Positions 35,717 to 42,227 of a stretch of 64,000 nucleotides of DNA are shown here, one piece after another. This DNA is from Eubacteriales bacterium. GTDB lineage: Bacteria > Bacillota > Clostridia > Lachnospirales > Lachnospiraceae. The stretch spans positions 1 to 64,000 of the forward strand of contig JAUNHC010000023.1 of assembly GCA_030524175.1 (NCBI GenBank). Direction: 5' to 3'. A program made the position numbers and the translations under genes. The notes under the pieces are model-generated. The model made no database searches. It saw nothing but the letters and a program-made list of their open reading frames with translations, and had not been told where the DNA came from. Each line of letters starts with the position of its first letter. The first letter of the stretch is position 1.

Positions 35717-35872
35717 ATGATTATTTTGGGATTAGCGGGCATTATAAGTGCATTTGTTTTATGGTGCTGCATTAAAGTGGGAAAAGAAAGTGATAGAGAA
35801 TTGGAAGGATTATGGGAGGAAGAAGGCCCTGATCGTGACCGGGATAATCTGTGCAGAAAGGATGATAAGTAA
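35717..35872 (+). CDS. Small membrane protein, 51 residues
   Basis: ATG 35717 follows AAGGAGATAACAGG. The product has an N-terminal helix (MIILGLAGIISAFVLWCCIK) and an acidic/basic cytoplasmic tail. It lies 2 bp before the next gene, so the two are translationally coupled. Confidence 0.6.
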   Translation: MIILGLAGIISAFVLWCCIKVGKESDRELEGLWEEEGPDRDRDNLCRKDDK

Positions 35873-35874
35873 AA

Positions 35875-36423
35875 ATGGGCAGGAATGGTGTTTTAACGGA
35901 AAGATACGTGGGAGAAGAGAATACGGTTTACCATGATATTATATCTTTATTTAAGATTTATCGTGCGGTAAATTGGAGGATGCAGATAAAGATAAATCAA
36001 GTGAAACATCGAATCCAGAGTGAATATGGCACCGATATTGATACTTTTTTGGATAGTGTGTATCAGGCCGGCATGGATATTAATCAGGACCTGGAAGATG
36101 TACAGGATACAATAGAGTCGATTAATCGGTCAAATAAATTTTTGAAACTGATTGATGAAGCAGTAGAATTAATGAGAAAGTACCATCCGCAGGGAGAGCG
36201 GTATTATTGGGTTTTATATTATAGTTATATGTCAGCTTATAAAGCAGAGAACGTTGAAGAAATTTTAGACAAGCTGGAACCCCATTTTCCAAGAATACAT
36301 AGGGCAACTTATTTCCGGTGGCGTGAGCAGGCTTTTGCGGCTGTGAATGACATTTTATGGGGCTGTGAGGAGGAAAGCCAAAGGATTATGGAATACTTTA
36401 TGAAGAATTTTGAACAATCCTAG
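35875..36423 (+). CDS. ArpU/sigma-like DNA-binding protein of the element
   Basis: The product is 182 residues and largely helical. The segment AVELMRKYHPQGERYYWVLY followed by FPRIHRATYFRWREQAFAAV looks like a helix-turn-helix of the late-regulator (ArpU/RinA-like, sigma region 4-like) type. It may regulate element genes; a promoter starts right after its end. The family assignment is tentative. Confidence 0.55.
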   Translation: MGRNGVLTERYVGEENTVYHDIISLFKIYRAVNWRMQIKINQVKHRIQSEYGTDIDTFLDSVYQAGMDINQDLEDVQDTIESINRSNKFLKLIDEAVELMRKYHPQGERYYWVLYYSYMSAYKAENVEEILDKLEPHFPRIHRATYFRWREQAFAAVNDILWGCEEESQRIMEYFMKNFEQS

Positions 36424-36461
36424 AAATACTGTTGACTTAGCAAATTCAAAATCTTTATAGT
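36423..36461 (+). promoter_or_regulatory. Promoter of the ParM/ParR-like operon, sharing a 17-bp box
   Basis: GAAATACTGTTGACTTA (36423-36439) includes -35 TTGACT, with TATAGT 18 bp further on (36456-36461). The same 17 bases recur at 57456-57472 in front of another element operon. Short repeats ATGCGCAT and TATGCGTA follow at 36474-36490 and could be ParR binding sites. Confidence 0.6.
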
Positions 36462-36532
36462 TAAATTAACTAATGCGCATAGTATGCGTAATAACAATTT
36501 GCTTAAGGTTTAGTACCGGAAAGGAGTTCATT

Positions 36533-37474
36533 ATGATGATACCTATTGATACAGGAAATAAAGCAATTAAGACAGAACATTATGAATTTAATGCTGGTTT
36601 GGCTGTATTAGAGAAAGCCCCTGCCGAAAAAGAGGAGGCAATCTATTATAAAGGAGAGTATTACAGGTTAAGCGAAAGCAGAGGGGTATACTTGGAGGAT
36701 AAGACAGAAGATGAGCGCTATTATGTTTTAACATTATTTGCCATTGCAAAAGAACTTAAATTTATGCAAAGCACCAGAATGATATTGTCAGGAGAATTAT
36801 TGAACTTAGATTTAGTGGTCGGGCTGCCACCTCTGTATTACCGGGGAGAGCGTAGGAAATTTGCAGAATATTTTTACAGAGGAGGGCAGATAAATGAGAT
36901 AGGATATATGGATAATACCTATAAAATCGGGATTTCTAAAGTGTATGTACATATGCAGACGTATGCAGCGTATTTTTTACTTGCCGGCAGACTTAGATTG
37001 TCTACGCATCCAAAAGTCTTGATATTAGATATCGGTGGTTTTACTTTTGACTATATGCTCCTGAGATATGGAAAGGTAGACTGGGATATTGTCGATTCTA
37101 TGCCGCTTGGAGTGATTCCAATGTATCGGAGTATTAACCGAGGCATAAGGGAAAAATTCAATATGGATCTCGAAGAAAGTGATATTGACAATATCATCCT
37201 CGGATATGCATCAAAGCATAAGCAAGAGGTCATTGAGCGAACAATTGAATTGGCTACGGACCATATAAATAAATGCCTTGGTCGATTTCGCGAATGCGGG
37301 ATTGACTTAAGGACAACTCTGACGGTCTTCACTGGTGGGGGAACTGCCTTATTGTATAAAATCATAGAGAAAGAGTGGAAACGCTATCAGGGAGAATATT
37401 ATATTATTAATGACACAAAAGCAAACGTAAAGGGATATAAGCAAAAATATCTGGCAGATAAAGGACTGCTTTAA
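36533..37474 (+). CDS. ParM/StbA-like actin-type segregation ATPase
   Basis: The product is 313 residues from ATG 36533, which has AAAGGAG upstream; the longer frame lacks a site. It has the actin-fold signatures MMIPIDTGNKAIKT (phosphate 1), VLILDIGGFTFDYML (phosphate 2) and VFTGGGTALLYK (adenosine motif). Plasmid ParM filaments push DNA copies apart with the help of ParR bound to a centromere. The downstream gene looks like ParR, so the element may have a replicating, partitioned extrachromosomal form. Confidence 0.85.
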   Translation: MMIPIDTGNKAIKTEHYEFNAGLAVLEKAPAEKEEAIYYKGEYYRLSESRGVYLEDKTEDERYYVLTLFAIAKELKFMQSTRMILSGELLNLDLVVGLPPLYYRGERRKFAEYFYRGGQINEIGYMDNTYKIGISKVYVHMQTYAAYFLLAGRLRLSTHPKVLILDIGGFTFDYMLLRYGKVDWDIVDSMPLGVIPMYRSINRGIREKFNMDLEESDIDNIILGYASKHKQEVIERTIELATDHINKCLGRFRECGIDLRTTLTVFTGGGTALLYKIIEKEWKRYQGEYYIINDTKANVKGYKQKYLADKGLL

Positions 37475-37486
37475 GGGGGCGTCTAT

Positions 37487-37810
37487 ATGGGAAAACAGAA
37501 TCCGTATCGCTTTCACCTGATGTTTGACGAATCAGATATAGATCATAGACGTGTGGCTGAGTATTTGAATGCATGTGGCAGAAAAAAAGCAAGATATGTT
37601 GTAAAAGCAATTCTTGCTTATTGGGCATTACAGGATGGGAGATATACATCAAAGGAACCGGAGCTGGAACAGTTTAATAAACATGATTCTCAGCAGGATT
37701 TGAGTGTGGTACAAAGCAGGGTGATTGACCTTGATGATGATTATAAGATTGACTCGTCTGAAGCTGAGTTAATGAAGCAAAATTATTCAGTTTTCGACAT
37801 TGAGGAGTAG
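37487..37810 (+). CDS. ParR-like small DNA-binding partner
   Basis: The product is 107 residues. NPYRFHLMFDESDIDHRRVA followed by YLNACGRKKARYVVKAIL has the strand-helix-helix spacing of a ribbon-helix-helix protein, and the tail is acidic and probably disordered, which is how ParR proteins contact ParM. It starts 13 bp after the ParM-like gene. The role is inferred from position and pattern. Confidence 0.65.
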   Translation: MGKQNPYRFHLMFDESDIDHRRVAEYLNACGRKKARYVVKAILAYWALQDGRYTSKEPELEQFNKHDSQQDLSVVQSRVIDLDDDYKIDSSEAELMKQNYSVFDIEE

Positions 37811-37816
37811 AAAGGA

Positions 37817-38281
37817 GTGGTAAACACGCGGACTAAAACAAAACGTAACGCGAAGAAAATAACACAGGCTATAATTATTTCATTTTTTATAATGGTAATC
37901 TTCCAGGCTTTTCTGGGGATTGCCTATGTAACTGGTGAGTCTATGCAGCCAACTTATGAAAACGGAGATATTATCCTGTTTAAAAAGTGGGCTGCTCCCC
38001 GCAAGGGGGACATAGTAACAGCATATGTAGACGAAATAGATGCGGTTGTGATAAAAAGAGTTTTTGCAACGGAAGGAGATCATCTAAAGTTTGCTCAAAA
38101 TGCGGTTTATATAAATGGTAAGTATATGGAAATTAAAAATACAAAGGAAACAGAACTTACTGTACCTGCAAACCACTATTTCCTGATAGGAGATAATGGT
38201 GCATATTCTCAGGACAGCAGAAATTTTGGCTGTGTCGGGAAAAGCAGTATACAGGGAATTGTGATCCGAAAAATATTATAG
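37817..38281 (+). CDS. lepB: Signal peptidase I of the element
   Basis: The product is about 154 residues. One N-terminal helix (IIISFFIMVIFQAFLGIAYV) is followed by the catalytic serine in VTGESMQPTYENGD (near residue 42), the catalytic lysine in AVVIKRVFATEGD (near 79) and LIGDNGAYSQDSR. It should cut signal peptides of exported element proteins. AAAGGAG overlaps GTG 37817; an ACG at 37826 sits at the ideal distance and may be the true start. Confidence 0.88.
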   Translation: MVNTRTKTKRNAKKITQAIIISFFIMVIFQAFLGIAYVTGESMQPTYENGDIILFKKWAAPRKGDIVTAYVDEIDAVVIKRVFATEGDHLKFAQNAVYINGKYMEIKNTKETELTVPANHYFLIGDNGAYSQDSRNFGCVGKSSIQGIVIRKIL

Positions 38282-38296
38282 GCAGGGGGATAAAAA

Positions 38297-38707
38297 TTGA
38301 AGATTAGAAAAAGTATATTTTGTTGCTTTTGTACAAGTGAGGTTTTGGGAATTGCAGTGTTGTTTTTTTCATGGAAAGCGGGAATCGCTATTATATCTGC
38401 AGGAATCGTCCTGCTCTTAGCTTCTATCATAAAAAAAGACCGGCAAATGGCTGACACAAAAAAATGCCCACAATGTAAAGCTGTCAATCCGTTAAAAGCT
38501 CGGATCTGTGCAGAGTGTGGATATGCATATGCTGCTGAAACTAAAGAAGAGGAACTCATGGAAATCATAGAAGAAGAGCGAGAAGAAGTAGACAAGATGA
38601 CTTCTGAACAGATTGACTGCAATTTTGAAAAAATTGAGGAAATCATAGTGGATGAAGTGAGAGTATGTGACAGGGAAATCGAAGAATTCCTAAAAGAACA
38701 AGAATAA
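38297..38707 (+). CDS. Membrane zinc-ribbon protein
   Basis: The product is 136 residues started by TTG 38297 behind AGGGGG. Two hydrophobic segments (about 8-24 and 27-44) are followed by a zinc ribbon with CPQC and CAEC and a long acidic, coiled-coil-like tail. It probably sits in the membrane with the ribbon inside. It is the last gene of the ParM operon and its function is unknown. Confidence 0.65.
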   Translation: MKIRKSIFCCFCTSEVLGIAVLFFSWKAGIAIISAGIVLLLASIIKKDRQMADTKKCPQCKAVNPLKARICAECGYAYAAETKEEELMEIIEEEREEVDKMTSEQIDCNFEKIEEIIVDEVRVCDREIEEFLKEQE

Positions 38708-38932
38708 ATCTATGAAAATAGTATTAGGAGGTCGATTAGTGTAAATATAAGTAAAAAGTAAGAATTTTTGGGATAAGACCTGATATTATCAAGTTAATGC
38801 TATGTAGTGTTAAAGTGATATAGAAAGGATAATAATCTCAGGGCACAAAAATTCTTTTTTGGTAATAGTTTGAGGTTTGGGTTAGCTTTATTCGAGGAGT
38901 AATAAAATCAAAACAAAAATGTATTCCGTTTC

Positions 38933-38970
38933 AAGACTGTTGTAGATATTATACAACGGTCTTTTTTATT
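38933..38970 (+). terminator. Terminator in the 380-bp gap before the orf7-like gene
   Basis: AAGACTGTTGTA (38933-38944) pairs with TACAACGGTCTT (38952-38963), followed by TTTTT. The gap 38708-39085 also holds AGGAGG at 38727 before a GTG-TAA, which looks like the relic of a lost start. Nothing else was recognised there. Confidence 0.75.
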
Positions 38971-39085
38971 TCCTCATGTCTAAAAATAAGGGATTTTATA
39001 AAAAAATGTCGAAGCTCCCATCCGCAAAGAGCACCGCCTGAAGTTTTTCTACAGGAACATTGAAAAATTTCAGGAGGTAATAAAG

Positions 39086-39526
39086 ATGAAAAATCATGAT
39101 GAAGAATTAAAGGATCATTTTAGTGCATATGTGAAGAGAGCAATTGAGAATAATACATACGCATATTTTAAGAAAAAGTGCAAAATATCAGAGGCAGAAG
39201 CTATTTATGAGAATTGTTCGGAACTGGCAAAAGTTGATACAGAAGATATTCTACTGCAAATTGATAAAATATCCGAGAACTTTTCGGAAGGGGTAATCGA
39301 AATCAAGCAACTTTTGGGACAGATTGAAAACTACCACTTATTTATTGCCATTAAGGAACTTAATATCCTGCAGAAAAATGTAATTGTACTCAGGATTTTA
39401 CATGAAAAGTCCTTTGGCGAGATTGGGGTAATTTTAAGGATTGATGCGAAGAAGGCAGAATATACATACTACAATGCAATCGCAAAAATCAGGAAGATGT
39501 TGGGAGGAAAAGGGTATGAAATTTGA
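39086..39526 (+). CDS. Sigma-70 region-4-like regulator (Tn916 orf7-type)
   Basis: The product is 146 residues. The last third (LNILQKNVIVLRILHEKSFG, then EIGVILRIDAKKAEYTYYNA) is a sigma region 4 helix-turn-helix, as in Tn916 Orf7. Orf7-type proteins are thought to boost transcription of transfer genes. CAGGAGGT precedes the ATG. Its end overlaps the orf8-like gene by 11 bp, the same order as in Tn916. Confidence 0.75.
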   Translation: MKNHDEELKDHFSAYVKRAIENNTYAYFKKKCKISEAEAIYENCSELAKVDTEDILLQIDKISENFSEGVIEIKQLLGQIENYHLFIAIKELNILQKNVIVLRILHEKSFGEIGVILRIDAKKAEYTYYNAIAKIRKMLGGKGYEI

Positions 39527-39719
39527 AGAGACCTTGCAAAGAGCTAAGGAATATGATAAAAAAGCAATGCTGCAAATCGTGGAGATGTACCGACCATTAA
39601 TGATCAAATACTCCAAGGTTCATGAAGTATTCGATGAAGACTTATACCAGGAGCATGTTTATACAATGTTGAAGTGCATCCGGACTTTTTCCGAAGATAA
39701 ATATACAAAAGATAAATAG
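39516..39719 (+). CDS. HTH_16-type conjugative element regulator (Tn916 orf8-type)
   Basis: The product is 67 residues from ATG 39516, which has GGGAGG upstream. LQRAKEYDKKAMLQIVEMYR and a following YQEHVYTMLKCIRTF fit the conjugative-transposon helix-turn-helix family (PF12645), as in Tn916 Orf8. Such proteins work with the Orf7 sigma-like partner in transfer control. Overlapping genes imply coupled translation. Confidence 0.75.
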   Translation: MKFEETLQRAKEYDKKAMLQIVEMYRPLMIKYSKVHEVFDEDLYQEHVYTMLKCIRTFSEDKYTKDK

Positions 39720-39794
39720 AAATACCAACATGTTCTGTGTGTGGTTGCCTAAGTACCCTGATATTCTGGGACTACGTTTATACGTGGTATTTGT

Positions 39795-39874
39795 ACAGTA
39801 TACTGTTCAATAGTTGGTAAAATACTATATACTGTATATTGAAGATTGACAAATACCATATATAGATATATAAT
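39795..39874 (+). promoter_or_regulatory. Strong promoter with palindromic operators before the 40-kb genes
   Basis: -35 TTGACA (39846-39851) and -10 TATAAT (39869-39874) have an ideal 17-bp spacer. Upstream is the 12-bp palindrome ACAGTATACTGT (39795-39806), and TATACTGTATA near 39828 is a related half copy. The site probably binds an element repressor. The transcript starts with a leader of about 210 nt. Confidence 0.75.
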
Positions 39875-39973
39875 GAAGGAGATATAAAATCTTTTTCAGT
39901 TTAACGCTGAAAGTAAATTTTAATCTGGCATATGGTCAGAGTTAAAAATTAAGGCAGATACTGTCTGAAATTA

Positions 39974-40021
39974 CACGGAAAGGCATTGATTATTTTGGGA
40001 TAATCAGTGCCTTTTTTGCGT
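39974..40021 (+). terminator. Leader terminator 1
   Basis: GGCATTGATTAT and ATAATCAGTGCC (about 39982-40011) form a strong stem followed by TTTTTT. An outer CACG (39974-39977) can pair with CGTG (40018-40021). It lies between a strong promoter and the first gene at 40095, so it should stop most transcripts unless relieved. Confidence 0.8.
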
Positions 40022-40094
40022 GCTGAAAAAGAAAGATATCTGGAAGGAGGAATGAAGATACATTTTTCTAATATGGAAGAAAGGAGGATAACGA

Positions 40095-40316
40095 ATGAAA
40101 GGAAAGAAAATAGTCCTGATTTATGGAAGTATACTTCTTCCTATAGAAGAGGGAAAAACAGCAAAATATTATAATAATGGTCAATGGAAAGAAACCGACA
40201 GGATTGTAAAAATTCATGAAGTAAATAGTGAGTTTGTAAAATTTGAGACTGAAAAATTAAAATACTGTATAAGATTCCAGAAAGCAGAGGCAGGAATTTT
40301 GAATCTTGCAGCTTAA
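40095..40316 (+). CDS. Hypothetical element protein, 73 residues
   Basis: The product opens MKGKKIVLIYGSILLPIEEG and is a small beta-rich, basic protein with no recognised domain. GAAAGGAGG precedes the ATG. It is the first gene after leader terminator 1 and lies 73 bp before the next gene in the same direction. Confidence 0.6.
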   Translation: MKGKKIVLIYGSILLPIEEGKTAKYYNNGQWKETDRIVKIHEVNSEFVKFETEKLKYCIRFQKAEAGILNLAA

Positions 40317-40389
40317 AGAGTCTAATATAGGGGTTCTGGCGGGAGAAGTAGATTTTCCTTCTGCCCGCCATGTATAGGAGGATTCGGAA

Positions 40390-41004
40390 ATGGGATGGAC
40401 ATCCTATCATTTGAACGGTGAATTAAAAGATGGTAAATATATCATCAATATAAAGTCAGAATGCGACCGTTTACTGACACAAAAGGCACATGAGAGTCAT
40501 GGAGTATGGTATAAGGAGATGACAGTATTAAAATCCTCTATGGTGGGTCGGACCTATTATGCAGCTGTCAAAACGACTGACCGGGATGGAAACTATCATA
40601 TTTGGGCAGCAGTTTTTCTTACCAGTACAGATCAGAGAAACTATAATAATTTTGCTTATAAAGATATGGATGAGACCTGTGGGCCGATGCAATGCAAATG
40701 CCCAAAAGGTATTTTAAATCTTTTGACAGATACGGACTCTGAATATGCAAAAAAATGGAGGGAACAGTGTTGGGCGTACCATGAATCAAAAAAGAGTCCA
40801 AATTCGCTGGAGAACCTTCCAATAGGAAGTAAAATTACGTTTATTAATCAATATACGTTAAGCAACGGTACAAAGCCAGGGGATACGATTGTCCTGACAA
40901 AAGTTAAAAAACCTGGAAAGAAGCGTGAGCGGAAATACTGGACCGATGGGATATATAGGTGGGGATCTGGTTTAATACCAAAAGATTTTAAAGTGATAGC
41001 TTAA
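40390..41004 (+). CDS. MGWTSYH-type (DUF6927-like) element protein
   Basis: The product is 204 residues. It begins MGWTSYHLNGELKDGKYIIN, followed by ECDRLLTQ; this opening is typical of a family common in Firmicute elements (DUF6927, from memory). The middle has NNFAYKDMDETCGPMQCKCP and the end a beta-rich domain (IGSKITFINQYTLSNGTKPG). No enzyme motif is visible. Its role is unknown; such proteins travel with plasmids and conjugative elements. Confidence 0.65.
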   Translation: MGWTSYHLNGELKDGKYIINIKSECDRLLTQKAHESHGVWYKEMTVLKSSMVGRTYYAAVKTTDRDGNYHIWAAVFLTSTDQRNYNNFAYKDMDETCGPMQCKCPKGILNLLTDTDSEYAKKWREQCWAYHESKKSPNSLENLPIGSKITFINQYTLSNGTKPGDTIVLTKVKKPGKKRERKYWTDGIYRWGSGLIPKDFKVIA

Positions 41005-41036
41005 AGAAAAAAGAGATAACAGTAGGAGGAATCCAT

Positions 41037-41354
41037 ATGGAGATACAGGGTACAGTAAAAGTGGAAATGGGAACAATATATGTTTGCTACCATGAAAATT
41101 CTTTAGAACTTGAACCAGAAGAAGGTAAGATCAGTAAAATGATTGCAACAACTGATATAAGGGGGGCGTTGGAATGGATGAATGAGAGTATAAGAAAGGC
41201 AAAGGAAGAAAATTACCAATTTACAGGGGCGGAGGATGTAGTTTTACTTTACGAGGCATTAGCAGCAAACAGTAACTCTGTGTCCACAGTTTATAAAAAT
41301 GGTGATAAAAATAGCAAAGAATATTATCGTATATGTGTCAATAGTTATTCATAA
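41037..41354 (+). CDS. Hypothetical element protein, 105 residues
   Basis: The product opens MEIQGTVKVEMGTIYVCYHE; it is mixed strand and helix and acidic, with no recognised domain. AGTAGGAGG precedes the ATG. It is co-directional with the MGWTSYH-type gene, 32 bp behind it, and probably ends that short operon. Hairpins follow its stop. Confidence 0.6.
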   Translation: MEIQGTVKVEMGTIYVCYHENSLELEPEEGKISKMIATTDIRGALEWMNESIRKAKEENYQFTGAEDVVLLYEALAANSNSVSTVYKNGDKNSKEYYRICVNSYS

Positions 41355-41377
41355 AAGTGCAGACATTGTCAAGATGT

Positions 41378-41446
41378 GGCAGGGATGGAAGTGTCCCTGC
41401 CATAGAAATTTATCATTTTACTTCGAAATCTATCCGGCTTTGCCGG
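41378..41446 (+). other. Two hairpins in the gap before the transfer operon
   Basis: GGCAGGGA (41378-41385) pairs with TCCCTGCC (41394-41401), and CCGGC (41434-41438) with GCCGG (41442-41446). Neither has a T-run. They may slow or protect the end of the preceding transcript. Nothing coding was seen in 41355-41600. Confidence 0.4.
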
Positions 41447-41605
41447 TTCTATATAGTTCTTTCGTATCTGAACAATTAACTTTCCCTATTTATAAAGAGT
41501 ATTTTAAAATCGAAGAATATACTAACGATTGAGGTTCAAAAAGCAGTGCCTTTTCATGAGATGAAATTGCGATGCTTTTCCTACAGTATTGCGTTATTGA
41601 TGATA

Positions 41606-41634
41606 TTGACATATGATAACAGAGTATATACAAT
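41606..41634 (+). promoter_or_regulatory. Promoter of the type IV secretion operon
   Basis: -35 TTGACA (41606-41611), a 17-bp spacer and -10 TACAAT (41629-41634). It is the only good promoter between the small hypothetical genes and the VirB2-like gene, so it probably drives the transfer genes through leader terminator 2. Confidence 0.7.
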
Positions 41635-41700
41635 GATAGAGTAAATTCTTGTGCATGCAGGACATGTGCATGGAGAGCCGCAAGTTTTACAAAGCCAGAG

Positions 41701-41730
41701 GCAGCCATAATCGGCTGCTTTTTTTGTGCG
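41701..41730 (+). terminator. Leader terminator 2
   Basis: GCAGCC (41701-41706) pairs with GGCTGC (41713-41718), followed by TTTTTTT and GTGC. It sits about 65 nt after the promoter and 30 nt before the VirB2-like gene. The hairpin and tail closely resemble leader terminator 3 (56344-56370). Confidence 0.85.
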
Positions 41731-41761
41731 AAAAAATATGGGACAGAAAGGAGGGAAATGC

Positions 41762-42163
41762 TTGACAGGAAAATTGAAGTGTGAAAATAAGGAAAAAGGC
41801 AATATCAAACTGGGGAATCAGCGGACCGAGCTGGTTCCCCAGTTTGCATTCATTGTATTTTTGACAGTTTTAATGATTTGTGCGACTGCTATGCCGGCAT
41901 ATGCTGCCGGCGATATTTTCGAAACAGCGAAAAATGCCATGCAGACGGTATACAAGGACGTGGCGGGAATCGCTACGGTAGCGGCGGTTGTATGTGCTGC
42001 TGTGTGCCTGTTTTTAATGAATTTTTCAAAATCCGGTCGAACCGTAGATGAATCCAGGTCATGGCTGAAAAGAATTGTAGTCTGCTGGGCAGCACTTATG
42101 ACACTTGGAGCAATTGTTACCTACTTCGAAAAAATAATTCCACAGAGTCTGTTCGGAGGTTAA
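41762..42163 (+). CDS. VirB2/TrbC-like pilin candidate
   Basis: The product is about 133 residues from TTG 41762, which has AAAGGAGGG upstream; an earlier GTG lies in the terminator T-run. A basic leader, a signal-like helix ending AMPAYAAGD, a small helical stretch, and two hydrophobic segments (IATVAAVVCAAVCLFLMNF and WAALMTLGAIVTYF) give the size and topology of VirB2/TrbC-type subunits. It is the first gene of the secretion operon. Confidence 0.65.
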   Translation: MTGKLKCENKEKGNIKLGNQRTELVPQFAFIVFLTVLMICATAMPAYAAGDIFETAKNAMQTVYKDVAGIATVAAVVCAAVCLFLMNFSKSGRTVDESRSWLKRIVVCWAALMTLGAIVTYFEKIIPQSLFGG

Positions 42164-42227
42164 CGAAAAATAACTTATAGAAATATGCCGGTGCTCTCCC
42201 GGCTGAAAGGAGGGTATCCTTACCAGT

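Noticed and set aside
41299-41532. 77-residue open frame overlapping the 41037 gene
   Set aside because: It starts inside another gene without a ribosome site and runs through the hairpin region.
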